Under the pieces are notes generated by a model. That model worked only from the letters and a program-made list of their open reading frames with translations. It was not told the DNA's origin and did not search any database. From Alphaproteobacteria bacterium (GTDB taxonomy: Bacteria > Pseudomonadota > Alphaproteobacteria > UBA8366): a DNA stretch of 64,000 nucleotides. Below are positions 28,828 to 38,570 of this stretch, piece after piece (the stretch's first letter is position 1; every line of letters starts with the position of its first letter). A program made the position numbers and the translations under genes. The stretch is from assembly GCA_009377445.1 (NCBI GenBank), contig WHUA01000006.1, forward strand, positions 124,001 to 188,000, in the 5' to 3' direction.

Positions 28828-29982
28828 ATGAACAAGCCGAATATTCGGCCTGCCCGCCCCTTCTTTTCGTCCGGCCCCTGCGCGAAGCCGCCGGGATGGT
28901 CGCCGGAAGTGCTGCGCGACGCCTTCATCGCCCGCTCGCATCGCGCTGCCGGCGGCAAGGCCCGCCTGCAGGAAGTGATCGACCGGACCCGCGACATACT
29001 CGGCATTCCGGCGGATTACCTGATCGGCATCGTGCCCGGTTCGGATACCGGCGCCATCGAGATGGCGATGTGGTCGCTGCTCGGCCAGCGCCCGGTCGAC
29101 ATGCTGAGCTGGGAGAACTTCGGCAGCATGTGGGTGATCGACGTGGTCGAACAGCTCAAGTTGAAGGGCGCCCGCGTCCTCGATGCGCCATACGGCTCGC
29201 TGCCCGACCTGTCCAAGGTGAACCCGGACCACGACGCGGTCTTCACCTGGAACGGCACGACCAGCGGCGTCTGCGTTCCTAACGGCGATTGGATTTCCGC
29301 CGAGCGCCAAGGCCTGACGCTCTGCGACGCGACCTCGGCCGTCTTCTCCATGGAGATGCCGTGGGACAAGCTCGACGTCACCACCTGGTCCTGGCAGAAG
29401 GCGATGGGCGGCGAGGCGGCGCACGGCATGCTGGTGCTCAGCCCGCGCGCGGTCGAGCGGCTGGAAAGCTATACGCCGCCGTGGCCGTTGCCGAAGGTGT
29501 TCCGCATGACCAAGAAGGGCAAGGTCGACGCCGGCATCTTCCGCGGCGAAACCATCAACACGCCGTCGATGCTCTGCGTCGAGGACGCGCTCTTCTCGCT
29601 GCGCTGGATGGAACAGGCCGGCGGCGTCAAGGAAATGTACCGCCGGTCGCGGTCGAACCTCGCGTCGATCGCCGCCTGGGTCGAAGCGACGCCGTGGGCA
29701 GGCTTCCTTGCCAAGGACAAGGCTGCCCGGTCCTGCACCTCGATCGTCGTCACGATCACCGGCGCCGCCGGGCTGAGCGGCGACGCGCTTGCCGCGGCGC
29801 CGAAGCAGATCGCCGGGATGCTGGCCGAAGAGAAAGTAGCCTACGACATCAACAACCATCGTGCGGCGCCCCCGAGCCTGCGCATCTGGGGCGGCGCGAC
29901 GGTGGAGCCGGACGAGATCAAGGCACTGCTGCCTTGGCTCGATTGGGCGTACGGCGAATATTCCCGTTCGCTCGCCGCGTGA
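28828..29982 (+). CDS. serC: Phosphoserine aminotransferase SerC
   Basis: 384-residue PLP enzyme converting 3-phosphohydroxypyruvate and glutamate to O-phosphoserine, the second step of serine synthesis (also used in pyridoxine synthesis). Lysine 191 in WSWQKAMGGEAAHG is the PLP anchor. The N-terminal RPFFSSGPCAKPPGW and RSHRAAGGKARL are the alphaproteobacterial SerC pattern. ATG 28828 follows GAAGGAA and matches the family start; the frame is open 14 codons further up. serA follows after eight bases, forming a serine operon. Confidence 0.95.
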   Translation: MNKPNIRPARPFFSSGPCAKPPGWSPEVLRDAFIARSHRAAGGKARLQEVIDRTRDILGIPADYLIGIVPGSDTGAIEMAMWSLLGQRPVDMLSWENFGSMWVIDVVEQLKLKGARVLDAPYGSLPDLSKVNPDHDAVFTWNGTTSGVCVPNGDWISAERQGLTLCDATSAVFSMEMPWDKLDVTTWSWQKAMGGEAAHGMLVLSPRAVERLESYTPPWPLPKVFRMTKKGKVDAGIFRGETINTPSMLCVEDALFSLRWMEQAGGVKEMYRRSRSNLASIAAWVEATPWAGFLAKDKAARSCTSIVVTITGAAGLSGDALAAAPKQIAGMLAEEKVAYDINNHRAAPPSLRIWGGATVEPDEIKALLPWLDWAYGEYSRSLAA

Positions 29983-29990
29983 GAGGATCA

Positions 29991-31568
29991 ATGCCGACCG
30001 TACTGATTTCGGACAAGCTCAGCGCCGACGCCGTGAAGGTTTTCAAGGATCGCGGCATCGAGGTCGATTTCAAGCCCGGCATGAGCGCCGCCGACCTGCT
30101 CGCCGGCATCGGCGCGTATGACGGCCTCGCCGTCCGGTCCGCTTCCAAGGTGACGGCGGAGGTGCTGGCGCGCGCGGCCAAGCTCAAGGTCGTCGGCCGC
30201 GCCGGCATCGGCGTCGATAACATCGACACGGAAGCGGCGACGCAGAAGGGTGTCGTCGTCATGAACACGCCCTTCGGCAACACGACGACGACGGCCGAGC
30301 ACGCGATCGCGATGATGATGGCGCTGGTGCGCCAGATTCCATCGGCGAACGCCTCGACCCAGTCCGGGAAGTGGGAGAAGTCGCGCTTCATGGGCATGGA
30401 GGTCACCGGCAAGACCCTCGGCCTGATCGGCTGCGGCAACGTCGGCTCGATCGTCGCCGACCGCGCCCGGGGGCTGCGGATGCGCGTGATATCCTTCGAT
30501 CCATACCTCTCGCCCGAGCGCGCGATCGAGATCGGCGTGGAAAAGGTCGAGCTGGACGAGCTCTTCACGCGGGCGGACATCGTCACCGTCCATACGCCGC
30601 TGACCGACAGCACGCGCGACCTGATCAATGCCGGGTCCATCTGCAAGATGAAGAAGGGCGTGCGGATCATCAATTGCGCGCGCGGCGGGATCGTCAACGA
30701 GGCGGACCTGCGCGCGGCGCTCGACAGCGGCCACGTCGCGGGCGCCGCAATCGACGTCTTCGAAGTCGAGCCGGCGAAGGACAACGTGCTGTTCGGGCAC
30801 GAGAACCTGATCGCCACGCCGCATCTCGGCGCGGCGACGCAGGAAGCGCAGGAAATCGTCGCCGTGCAGGTTGCCGAGCAGATGGCCGATTACCTGCTGA
30901 CCGGCGCCGTTTCCAATGCCGTCAACGTGCCGTCGATTTCCGCGGAGGATGCGCCGCGGCTGCGTCCCTACATGACGCTCGCGACCCAGCTCGGCAGCTT
31001 CGTCGGCCAGCTCGCGGAGACCAGCATCAAATCGGCCAAGATCGAGTTCCAGGGACACGTGGCGGAACTCAACGTCCGGCCGCTGATCTCTGCCATCCTG
31101 TGCGGCCTGCTGCGCCCGCAGCTCGATGCGGTGAACATGGTGAGCGCGCCCCTCGTCGCCCGCGAGCGGGGCATCGAGGTGAGCGAGACGATCCACGAGC
31201 ATCCGGGCGACTACGAGACGCTCATCCGCCTGACGGTCGAAACCGAGCGCCGCGCGCGGTCCGTTTCCGGCACGCTGTTCGGCGGCAACCGGCCGCGTCT
31301 GGTCGAGATCAACGAGATCCCGGTCGAGGCCGAGCTCGGCGAACACATGCTTTATACGACGAACCGTGATAAACCGGGTGTCATCGGTCAACTGGGCCAG
31401 GCGCTCGGCGATGCGGGCGTGAACGTCGCGACCTTCCACCTTGGCCGTACTGCCCCGGGGAAGGACGCGATCGCGCTGATCCAGGTCGATCAACCGGTCG
31501 ACCGGGACCTGATCGCGCGGATCACGGCGCTGCCCAACGTGACGCAGGCGAAAGCTTTGCGTTTCTGA
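29991..31568 (+). CDS. serA: D-3-phosphoglycerate dehydrogenase SerA
   Basis: 525-residue NAD-dependent dehydrogenase for the first step of serine synthesis. The Rossmann motif GLIGCGNVGS lies near residues 146-155, the catalytic arginine in NCARGGIVNE near 228, and the catalytic histidine in ATPHLGAATQEAQE near 281. An intervening ASB domain and a C-terminal ACT domain (PGVIGQLGQALGDAGVNVATFHLGR) suggest feedback control by serine. It starts eight bases after serC, so both are made from one transcript. Confidence 0.96.
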   Translation: MPTVLISDKLSADAVKVFKDRGIEVDFKPGMSAADLLAGIGAYDGLAVRSASKVTAEVLARAAKLKVVGRAGIGVDNIDTEAATQKGVVVMNTPFGNTTTTAEHAIAMMMALVRQIPSANASTQSGKWEKSRFMGMEVTGKTLGLIGCGNVGSIVADRARGLRMRVISFDPYLSPERAIEIGVEKVELDELFTRADIVTVHTPLTDSTRDLINAGSICKMKKGVRIINCARGGIVNEADLRAALDSGHVAGAAIDVFEVEPAKDNVLFGHENLIATPHLGAATQEAQEIVAVQVAEQMADYLLTGAVSNAVNVPSISAEDAPRLRPYMTLATQLGSFVGQLAETSIKSAKIEFQGHVAELNVRPLISAILCGLLRPQLDAVNMVSAPLVARERGIEVSETIHEHPGDYETLIRLTVETERRARSVSGTLFGGNRPRLVEINEIPVEAELGEHMLYTTNRDKPGVIGQLGQALGDAGVNVATFHLGRTAPGKDAIALIQVDQPVDRDLIARITALPNVTQAKALRF

Positions 31569-31578
31569 GGTATTCCGC

Positions 31579-32607
31579 ATGGGGCGCGCCGTCGCCGTTC
31601 TGCTCGCGGTCGTGATCGCAGCACCCGCTGCGTCCGAGACACGGCAGCCCGAGGCACCGCAGTCTGGGGCATGGCAACCCAAGACGGCGGGGATACTGAC
31701 GGCGCTCCATCGCGTGTTCCGGGACGATGAGACGGGCTCGGTGAAGATCGAGGCCGGCGGCCGGTTCTTCCGCGTTACGACGACCCAGGACGGGCTCGGG
31801 CTCAATCCTACTTCCGGCCCCGCGGAGGCGCCGCAGCCCTCCGACCTCATTCCCAACGGCAAGATTGCGGTCGGCAACAACGACATCGCCATGGCCTGGC
31901 TGGCCGACGGCACCGACCGGTATCCCCATGGCCTGCTCGGCGACAAGATCGAGGCTTCGTCCGTGCGCGTCCTGACCGCCAGCCGTGCGCCGGTCGATTT
32001 CGTGCTGCGCGAGGATTCCGTGTTCGAGGACATTGCGCCGCGCCTTGTCGACGTGGATCGAGACGGCCGCGACGAGATCCTCGTCGTCCGCTCGCACCAC
32101 GAGGCGGGCGCGTCGCTGCTGCTTCTGGGGCTGCGCGGCGATCGGCTGACGCGGCTGGCGGAATCGCAGGCCATCGGCACGCCGAACCGCTGGATCAACC
32201 CGGTCGGCGTGGCGGATTTCGACGGCGACGGCCAGGCCGAGATCGCCGCCGTGGAAACGCCGGACATCGGCGGACAGCTTGTGATCTACAAGATCGAGGG
32301 CCGCCGCCTTCGCGAGGTGGCGCGCTTCGTCGGCTATTCGAACCATGTCGCCGGCTCCGCCGAGCTCGGCATGTCCGCCGTCTTCGACGTCAATGGAGAC
32401 GGGATCCCCGACATACTCCTGCCCTCGCAGGACCGGCGGGAGCTGCGCGCCGTGACCTTCGCCAAGGGCAACCTCGCCATCCTGCAGTCGGTAAAGCTGC
32501 ACCGCGCCGTGGCGACCGCGTTGGTCACCGACGACGTCGACCGGAACGGCGTGCTCGACATCGTCTTCGGCGACCAGGGCGGCTACATCAACGTCATGCT
32601 GCGCTGA
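31579..32607 (+). CDS. Exported FG-GAP/VCBS repeat protein
   Basis: 342-residue protein with a short signal peptide (about residues 1-21). It carries several calcium-loop-like repeats of the FG-GAP/VCBS kind: VDVDRDGRDEILVV, VADFDGDGQAEIAAV, FDVNGDGIPDILLP and DDVDRNGVLDIVFGD. These give a beta-propeller-like fold that binds calcium in aspartate-rich loops. It starts 10 bases after serA and is probably co-transcribed with it. Role unknown; it should be periplasmic. Confidence 0.75.
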   Translation: MGRAVAVLLAVVIAAPAASETRQPEAPQSGAWQPKTAGILTALHRVFRDDETGSVKIEAGGRFFRVTTTQDGLGLNPTSGPAEAPQPSDLIPNGKIAVGNNDIAMAWLADGTDRYPHGLLGDKIEASSVRVLTASRAPVDFVLREDSVFEDIAPRLVDVDRDGRDEILVVRSHHEAGASLLLLGLRGDRLTRLAESQAIGTPNRWINPVGVADFDGDGQAEIAAVETPDIGGQLVIYKIEGRRLREVARFVGYSNHVAGSAELGMSAVFDVNGDGIPDILLPSQDRRELRAVTFAKGNLAILQSVKLHRAVATALVTDDVDRNGVLDIVFGDQGGYINVMLR

Positions 32608-32697
32608 CCAAGTTCCTCGCTTGCCCGCACCGTCAATCCAAGGTACCAATCCGGCCCGGAAGCTGAACCGACACGACACCGGGACGTTGTTTATGTG

Positions 32698-33855
32698 ATG
32701 GATGATCTGGCAAGCAAGTCCTTGTTGCCAAACGGGTTACGTGACGGTCTTCCGCCCGATGCGGCGCATGAGGCGGATATTCATAATCTGGTGCTGGCGA
32801 CTTTCGCCGCCCGCGGCTACGAGCGGGTCGAGCCGCCGCTCGTCGAGTTCGAGGAAAGCCTCCTGAACGGGGCCGGCGAGGCGCTGGCCCTGTCGACCTT
32901 CCGCCTGATGGATCCGGTGAGCCAGCGGATGATGGGCGTCCGCGCCGACATGACCCCGCAGATCGCCCGGATCGCCACCACCCGGCTCAGGAAGGCGCCC
33001 CGTCCGCTGCGCCTTTCCTACGGCGGGCCGGTCCTGCGGGTGAGGGGCAATCCATTGCAGCCGGACCGCGAGTTCCGTCAGGCGGGCGTCGAGCTGATCG
33101 GCGCCGAGGCAAGCGCCGCCGATTGCGAGGTGATTCTGTTGGCGTTCGAGGCGCTCAAGGCGTCCGGCGTCACGCAGTTGAGCGTGGACCTGACCTTGCC
33201 GACGCTCGTGCCGGGCGTCTGCGCCGAGATGTCGCTCGATGCCGCGAAGGTCCGCAAGATCCGCGTGGCGCTGGACCGCAAGGATGCCGCCGCCCTCGCC
33301 GCGATCGGCGGGCAAGCTGCCGGCATGCTGGGCCGGCTTCTCGATGCGGCGGGACCGGTCGAGAAGGCGATGCCTGCGCTCGCGTCCGCAACCCTTCCGC
33401 CGGGCCCCGCGGCGGAGCGCGCGCGCCTGATCGCGGTGACGGAGGTGCTGCAGCGGGAAGCGCCGGACCTGGTTATCACGGTCGATCCCGTCGAAAATCG
33501 CGGCTTCGAGTATCACAGTGGCCTGAGCTTCACCTTTTTCGCGCGCGGGGTTCGCGGCGAGCTCGGCTGCGGCGGCCGGTATCTCGCCGGGCACGCCGGC
33601 GAGCCGTCGACGGGGTTCTCCCTGTTTCTGCACAATCTCCTGCGCGCGGTGGAATTCCCGCCGCCCGCGAAGCGCCTGCTATTACCGCCTGGGACAGGCG
33701 AGGCGGCAGGGGCAGCGCTGCGCGCGCAGGGGTGGGTTACGGTCGCGGCGCTGGCCGAGAACGCCGAAATGGCGGCGGAAGCCCGGCGCCTCCTGTGTTC
33801 GCATTTTCTGGTCGGCGGCAGCCCGGTGGCGGTCGCGTCCGAAGGAGAGAATTGA
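32698..33855 (+). CDS. hisZ: ATP phosphoribosyltransferase regulatory subunit HisZ
   Basis: About 385 residues related to class II histidyl-tRNA synthetase but lacking the anticodon domain, as in HisZ, which partners short-form HisG in the first step of histidine synthesis. Segments such as [40 protein letters not shown] and [13 protein letters not shown] are the HisZ pattern. A GTG one codon earlier (32695) is an alternative start. hisG is not in the window. The stop overlaps the purA start by one base, a pairing known in alphaproteobacteria. Confidence 0.92.
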   Translation: MDDLASKSLLPNGLRDGLPPDAAHEADIHNLVLATFAARGYERVEPPLVEFEESLLNGAGEALALSTFRLMDPVSQRMMGVRADMTPQIARIATTRLRKAPRPLRLSYGGPVLRVRGNPLQPDREFRQAGVELIGAEASAADCEVILLAFEALKASGVTQLSVDLTLPTLVPGVCAEMSLDAAKVRKIRVALDRKDAAALAAIGGQAAGMLGRLLDAAGPVEKAMPALASATLPPGPAAERARLIAVTEVLQREAPDLVITVDPVENRGFEYHSGLSFTFFARGVRGELGCGGRYLAGHAGEPSTGFSLFLHNLLRAVEFPPPAKRLLLPPGTGEAAGAALRAQGWVTVAALAENAEMAAEARRLLCSHFLVGGSPVAVASEGEN

Positions 33856-35147
33856 TGACGAACGTTGTGGTCGTCGGATCGCAATGGGGCGACGAGGGCA
33901 AGGGCAAGATCGTCGACTGGCTGTCGGAGCGGGCGGACGTGGTCGTCCGCTTTCAGGGCGGCCATAATGCCGGCCACACGCTCGTCGTCGGCAACACGGA
34001 ATACAAGCTGAGCCTGATGCCGTCGGGCGTCGTCCGTCCCGGCAAGCTTTCCATCATCGGCAACGGCGTCGTCGTGGATCCGTGGGCGCTGCTCGAAGAG
34101 ATCGAGAAGCTGCGCGGCCAGGGCGTCGCCATCGGCCCGAAAAACCTGAAGCTGGCCGAGAATGCGGCGCTCATCCTGCCCCTCCACCGGTCGCTCGATC
34201 GCGCGCGCGAGGCCGCCCGCGGCGAAGCGAAGATCGGCACGACCGGCCGCGGCATCGGGCCGGCCTACGAGGACAAGGTCGCCCGCCGCGCGGTGCGGGT
34301 CTGCGACCTCGCCGACGAAACGGTGATGGCGCAGAAGATCGACGATCTTCTGTTGCACCATAACGCCCTGCTGCGCGGTTTCGGCGAGCCGGAAGTGAAC
34401 CGCGGCGAGCTACTGGCCGCGCTCAAGGAGGTCGCGCCGAAGGTGCTGCCGTTTGCGACGGCGTCCTGGCGGCTTCTCGACGATGCGCGGCGCGAGGGAA
34501 AACGCATCCTGTTCGAGGGCGCGCAGGGCACCATGCTCGACGTGGATCATGGAACCTATCCGTATGTCACCTCGTCCAACACGGTGGCGGGGCAGGCGGC
34601 GTCCGGCTCCGGCATGGGACCGCGCGGATTGGGATATGTTCTCGGCATCACCAAGGCCTACACCACGCGTGTCGGCAGCGGGCCTTTTCCCACCGAGCTC
34701 CTGAACGCGACGGGCGATCTGCTCGGGTCGCGCGGCAAGGAATTCGGCGTCGTCACCGGACGGCGCCGGCGCTGCGGCTGGTTCGACGCCGTCCTGGTGC
34801 GCCAGGCGGTACAGGTCGGCGGCATCGACGGTATCGCCTTGACGAAGCTCGATGTGCTCGACGGCATCGAAGAGATCGAGATTTGCACGGGTTACCGAAT
34901 CGACGGCCGCGAGTATGACTATCTGCCGCCGTCCCCGAAGCAGCAGGCGGCGGCGCAGCCCATCTACGAAAAGATCGAAGGATGGAGCGAAAGCACGCGC
35001 GGCGCCCGATCATGGGCCGAGCTGCCGGCGACGGCGATCAAGTATATCCGTAGAATTGAGGAGCTTATCGGCGCGCCCGTGGCGCTGTTGTCGACGAGTC
35101 CCGAACGCGAGGACACGATCACCGTGCATGACCCCTTCGCCGCCTGA
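33855..35147 (+). CDS. purA: Adenylosuccinate synthetase PurA
   Basis: 430 residues. It joins IMP and aspartate with GTP to make adenylosuccinate, the branch step to AMP. The N-terminal [15 protein letters not shown] carries the catalytic aspartate, and [11 protein letters not shown] the catalytic histidine. [12 protein letters not shown] and [13 protein letters not shown] are family signatures. The GTP-specificity segment near the C-terminus ([13 protein letters not shown]) is present. ATG shares its first base with the hisZ stop; the longer frame is an overlap artefact. Confidence 0.97.
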   Translation: MTNVVVVGSQWGDEGKGKIVDWLSERADVVVRFQGGHNAGHTLVVGNTEYKLSLMPSGVVRPGKLSIIGNGVVVDPWALLEEIEKLRGQGVAIGPKNLKLAENAALILPLHRSLDRAREAARGEAKIGTTGRGIGPAYEDKVARRAVRVCDLADETVMAQKIDDLLLHHNALLRGFGEPEVNRGELLAALKEVAPKVLPFATASWRLLDDARREGKRILFEGAQGTMLDVDHGTYPYVTSSNTVAGQAASGSGMGPRGLGYVLGITKAYTTRVGSGPFPTELLNATGDLLGSRGKEFGVVTGRRRRCGWFDAVLVRQAVQVGGIDGIALTKLDVLDGIEEIEICTGYRIDGREYDYLPPSPKQQAAAQPIYEKIEGWSESTRGARSWAELPATAIKYIRRIEELIGAPVALLSTSPEREDTITVHDPFAA

Positions 35148-35236
35148 CGGCGCGGGAGAAGGGTTCCTGCAATTTTCGCTTGCCCGCATCGGACGTTGCC
35201 CGTATCCGAAGGGGTATTGAAACGACGAGCGGCGCC

Positions 35237-37255
35237 ATGGCTCCGAGCATGACCGCGTATCCCGGCGGAGCGGTCGTGATCGGCGACCGGTACCAGATCG
35301 AATTCGATCGGCCGTTGCCGGAACTCGACGATGGCCCATCCAAGGCTTTCGCCGCGACCGAGCTGCGCGACGCCAAGCGCGGGGTTTATGCGCTCCTTCC
35401 CGACCCGTCGCTGCCCTTGCGCCTCGATGCCATCAGCTCCGTTCGGCGTCTCGACAACAACAACTCGATGCGCCTGCTCGCCTGGGATGTCGTCGATTGG
35501 CCGGCGGATCGCCGTAGACGGCCGGCGATCGTCCTGGAGCGGCCGCACGGGCCGCGGCTTTTCCCGGCAGCGGATGCCAGGATCGAGCCGTTTCGCGAAG
35601 AGGCGCTGCTGCGGCGCGTGCTGCAGCCGCTCTGCCTGGTTCTGGCCGATTTCGCCTTCATCAGCCTGCCGCATCGGAACATCAGGGCGGAGAACCTCTA
35701 CCTCGACGGCACCGATCCGGCCCGGGCGCCGATCATGCTCGGCGAGTGCGTGTCCGCACCGGCCGGTTACCTGCAGCCCGTGATCTACGAGACGATCGAG
35801 TGCGGCATGGCCCACCCGGCCGGGCGCGAGGAGGGAAGCGCGGCGAACGACCTCTATGCCCTGGGCATAACCCTGGCGGTTCTCTTCGCCGGGCGGAATC
35901 CGCTGGCGGGAATGAGCGATGAGGAGGTGATCGAGCAGAAGCTGGCCAAGGGCAGCTATGCGACCCTCGTGAGCGCGCTCAGGCTTCCGTCGGCGATGAT
36001 CGAGCTGTTTCGCGGCCTGCTGAACGACGAAGAGAGCGAACGCTGGAGTCTCGAGCAACTGCAGATGTGGCTCGGCGGCCGCCGCACCAGCCCGAAACAG
36101 CAGGTCCGGCCGAGCAAGGCGGCGCGTCCTCTCGAGGTGGCAGGCCAGACGCACACGACTGCGCGGAGCGTCGCGGAGGCATTGTCGCGAAATTGGGCGC
36201 AGGGACTCGAGCTCGCGCGCAGCGGCGAGCTCGACCAATGGCTGCGGCGCGGCCTCAGCGACGACGGCCGGACCGAGGCGGTGAACAGCGCCAAATCCGC
36301 GGGGGCCGAAGGCGACGTCGTCGACGATGCGAAGCTTGCGCGAATCTGCATTGCGCTGGATCCGGTGTCGCTCGTCCGGGTAAGGAATTTTCGTGCGACG
36401 ATCGACGGCGCTTCGCGCCTGCTTGCGGTGGGGTTCGCGGACGAGACGGTGCGCGAGGATTTCGCGACGATCCTGCGGCACAACCTCGCCGGTTTTTGCA
36501 CCCGCCTGAACAGCCGGCTTCGCCCCGACATCATCCGGATCGCAGCGGCGTTCGAGCGGATCGGCCCGTTCGTTCTTCGCGACGACATCGGTTTCGGCCT
36601 CGAGCGGGCCATGTACGCCCTGAATCCCAACGCGCCGTGCCGCTCGCCGCTGTTCGACGACGACTACGTTGCCGATCTGACGCTGCTGGTGCCCGCCCTG
36701 GAGCGGTTGGCCAAGACCAAGGGCGCCGCGTTCGACAGCCTGGTCGACCGGCATATCGCCGCTTTCGCCGCTGCGCGGTTGAAGACGAATATCGTGCCGG
36801 AGCTGCGCGAGCTGCGCGACGCCAAGGACCACTTCGGCTACGCGTTGCCCGCGGCGCACATCCTGGCGATTATCCAGGCGCAGACGGCTTGCGGGGCGGC
36901 GCCCGCTCTCTGCGGCGTCGTCGCTTCGATGCTGGAGCCCGCATTGGCGCGTTACCACAACAGGAATACGCGTGACGACATTCGCGCACGGATGCAGGAG
37001 ATCGCGAAGTCGGGCAGGCTGGATGCCCTGATCGATACGGTCGACGACAAAAACGCGCTGGCGAGCGACGAAAGAGAATTTGCTCGCGCGGCGGCCGATC
37101 ATGCATCGATCGTCCAGCAGATCGAGCGGTTGGAGTACGAGCGTGCGAACCGCGCCGTCATTTCCCGCGGCATCAGCAGCCAGGTCGCGTCGCTGTTCTC
37201 CGGGGTCGCGGCGACCGTGGCGGTGCTCGTGACGATTCTGGTGAAGCTGATCTGA
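35237..37255 (+). CDS. Pseudokinase-like protein with C-terminal membrane anchor
   Basis: About 672 residues. The first 300 resemble a Ser/Thr protein kinase fold: LPHRNIRAENLYLDG takes the place of the HRDLKPEN catalytic loop, and NDLYALGITLAVLFAGRNPL matches the helix-F region. The catalytic aspartate is replaced (HRN) and no DFG is visible (LGE in its place), so it is probably inactive as a kinase. The middle 300 residues are helical and of unknown fold. One membrane helix ends the protein (about 650-670). ATG 35237 or 35249 is more likely than the TTG further up. It starts 89 bases after purA; the next gene, a membrane protein, follows after 10 bases. Confidence 0.65.
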   Translation: MAPSMTAYPGGAVVIGDRYQIEFDRPLPELDDGPSKAFAATELRDAKRGVYALLPDPSLPLRLDAISSVRRLDNNNSMRLLAWDVVDWPADRRRRPAIVLERPHGPRLFPAADARIEPFREEALLRRVLQPLCLVLADFAFISLPHRNIRAENLYLDGTDPARAPIMLGECVSAPAGYLQPVIYETIECGMAHPAGREEGSAANDLYALGITLAVLFAGRNPLAGMSDEEVIEQKLAKGSYATLVSALRLPSAMIELFRGLLNDEESERWSLEQLQMWLGGRRTSPKQQVRPSKAARPLEVAGQTHTTARSVAEALSRNWAQGLELARSGELDQWLRRGLSDDGRTEAVNSAKSAGAEGDVVDDAKLARICIALDPVSLVRVRNFRATIDGASRLLAVGFADETVREDFATILRHNLAGFCTRLNSRLRPDIIRIAAAFERIGPFVLRDDIGFGLERAMYALNPNAPCRSPLFDDDYVADLTLLVPALERLAKTKGAAFDSLVDRHIAAFAAARLKTNIVPELRELRDAKDHFGYALPAAHILAIIQAQTACGAAPALCGVVASMLEPALARYHNRNTRDDIRARMQEIAKSGRLDALIDTVDDKNALASDEREFARAAADHASIVQQIERLEYERANRAVISRGISSQVASLFSGVAATVAVLVTILVKLI

Positions 37256-37265
37256 AGGGGCCTGA

Positions 37266-37778
37266 ATGGCTGATGCCACGGAAAGAAGGGAAGCGGCAAA
37301 GCGGCGGCGCGTCGGCTCGATCTTCATCTGGCTGCTGGCCGCGGGCGTGCTGTTCGCGTTCTATGAATCGATCGTTTTGCTGCTCGTCGGCATGCTTCCC
37401 ACCGGTCTTGCGGTGCTGTTCGACCGGAGCCCGCAGAAGGATCAGGTGCGATCGATAGGCTACCTGAACTTCGCCGGTTGCCTGCCGTGGATGGTCGACT
37501 TCTGGATGTCCGGTGGCGGATTCGCGCGGGTATTCGACATCATCGGCGATCCTCTCGTTCTGGGCGTCATGTATTCGGCGGCGGTCGCGGGATGGGGCCT
37601 GTGCTTCGTGGTGCGCCCGTTCGTGACGACCTATCTGATCGTGGCGTCGGAACTGAAGGAAAGCCAGCTCACCAAGCGGCAAGGCGAGCTTGTCGATCGG
37701 TGGGGCGAAGCGGTCCGCCGGGGTGCGGACGAGAAGGCCGGAAGCCAGGCGGAAGGCGCGCGTCCGCCGGCGAGGTAG
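37266..37778 (+). CDS. Membrane protein of unknown function, partner of pseudokinase gene
   Basis: 170 residues with three hydrophobic segments (about 17-50, 62-82 and 94-118) between a basic N-terminus (RREAAKRRR) and a charged, helical C-terminal tail. The segment GYLNFAGCLPWMVDFWMSGG is distinctive but I do not recognise the family. Its start lies 10 bases after the pseudokinase stop, so the pair is likely a functional unit at the inner membrane. Confidence 0.65.
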   Translation: MADATERREAAKRRRVGSIFIWLLAAGVLFAFYESIVLLLVGMLPTGLAVLFDRSPQKDQVRSIGYLNFAGCLPWMVDFWMSGGGFARVFDIIGDPLVLGVMYSAAVAGWGLCFVVRPFVTTYLIVASELKESQLTKRQGELVDRWGEAVRRGADEKAGSQAEGARPPAR

Positions 37779-37934
37779 GCCTTCCATGCCCGCCGCGGCA
37801 TCCTTTCCCCTATACACCGGGGAGGAGGACCGCTAAGACACGGCCACTGGAGCGGGCTGCGCCGACCCCCGATGCGGGATCAGGTTGCCCTGGAGAACAA
37901 CAAGGATAAGAGCCGGCGACCGGCGGCACCGCGA

Positions 37935-38543
37935 ATGAAACTGAATCTAGGCTGCGGCGATGTCGCGCCGCCGGGGTGGATAAACGTCGACAATGCCGTC
38001 GGCGCACGGCTCCGCAAGCTTCCCGTCCTGGGCGCGCTGTCGCACCGCTTCCTGCGCTGCGACTGGAGCCCGTCGATCCTGCTGCACGACCTGAGGCGGG
38101 AGCTGCCTTGGCCCAGCGGATCGGTCGGCTGCGTTTACAGCTCGCATAGCCTGGAGCATTTGACCCGGGCGTCCGGCGAAGGCTTCATGCGCGAGGTCGC
38201 CCGCATCCTGAAGCCGGGCGGCATCGCCCGGTTCGTGGTCCCCGACCTGAAGCTGGAGGTCGACCGCTACGTGTCGGGGGAAAGCGATGCGCGGGATTTC
38301 CTGTCCTCGCTCCACGCCGTCGACACGCGGGACCGGCCCATTGCGAAGCGCATCTACGGTCTGCTGTCCGGATCGGGCCATCGCTGCATGTACGACGAGG
38401 CCAGCCTCTTCGGCCTCATGGCCGCCGCAGGCCTGAGCGCCCGCCGGATGGCGCCGTTCGAAAGCGCCATTCCCGGGATCGCGGAAGTCGAGCGCGCGCC
38501 GCAGACCGCGGACGCGCTCATCGCCGAGGGCGTGAAGGGGTAG
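37935..38543 (+). CDS. SAM-dependent methyltransferase, class I
   Basis: About 202 residues. The N-terminal motif KLNLGCGDVAPPGWINVD is the SAM-binding glycine loop with the acidic residue after strand 2. GCVYSSHSLEHLTR and EVARILKPGGIARFVVPDL are motifs II and III of the Methyltransf_11 group. Relatives act in cell-surface polysaccharide or small-molecule methylation; the substrate here is unknown. The frame is open 21 codons upstream to 37872. Neither start has a convincing ribosome site, and I prefer the one adjoining the domain. Confidence 0.75.
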   Translation: MKLNLGCGDVAPPGWINVDNAVGARLRKLPVLGALSHRFLRCDWSPSILLHDLRRELPWPSGSVGCVYSSHSLEHLTRASGEGFMREVARILKPGGIARFVVPDLKLEVDRYVSGESDARDFLSSLHAVDTRDRPIAKRIYGLLSGSGHRCMYDEASLFGLMAAAGLSARRMAPFESAIPGIAEVERAPQTADALIAEGVKG

Positions 38544-38544
38544 G

Positions 38545-38566
38545 CGTCCGGTCCGAGGACCGGACG
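38545..38566. terminator. Bidirectional hairpin between convergent genes
   Basis: Perfect 10-bp inverted repeat CGTCCGGTCC/GGACCGGACG with two bases between, exactly in the 27-base gap between the methyltransferase stop and the rpoH stop. No T-run follows on either side, so its stopping power is uncertain. Confidence 0.5.
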
Positions 38567-38570
38567 GGGC

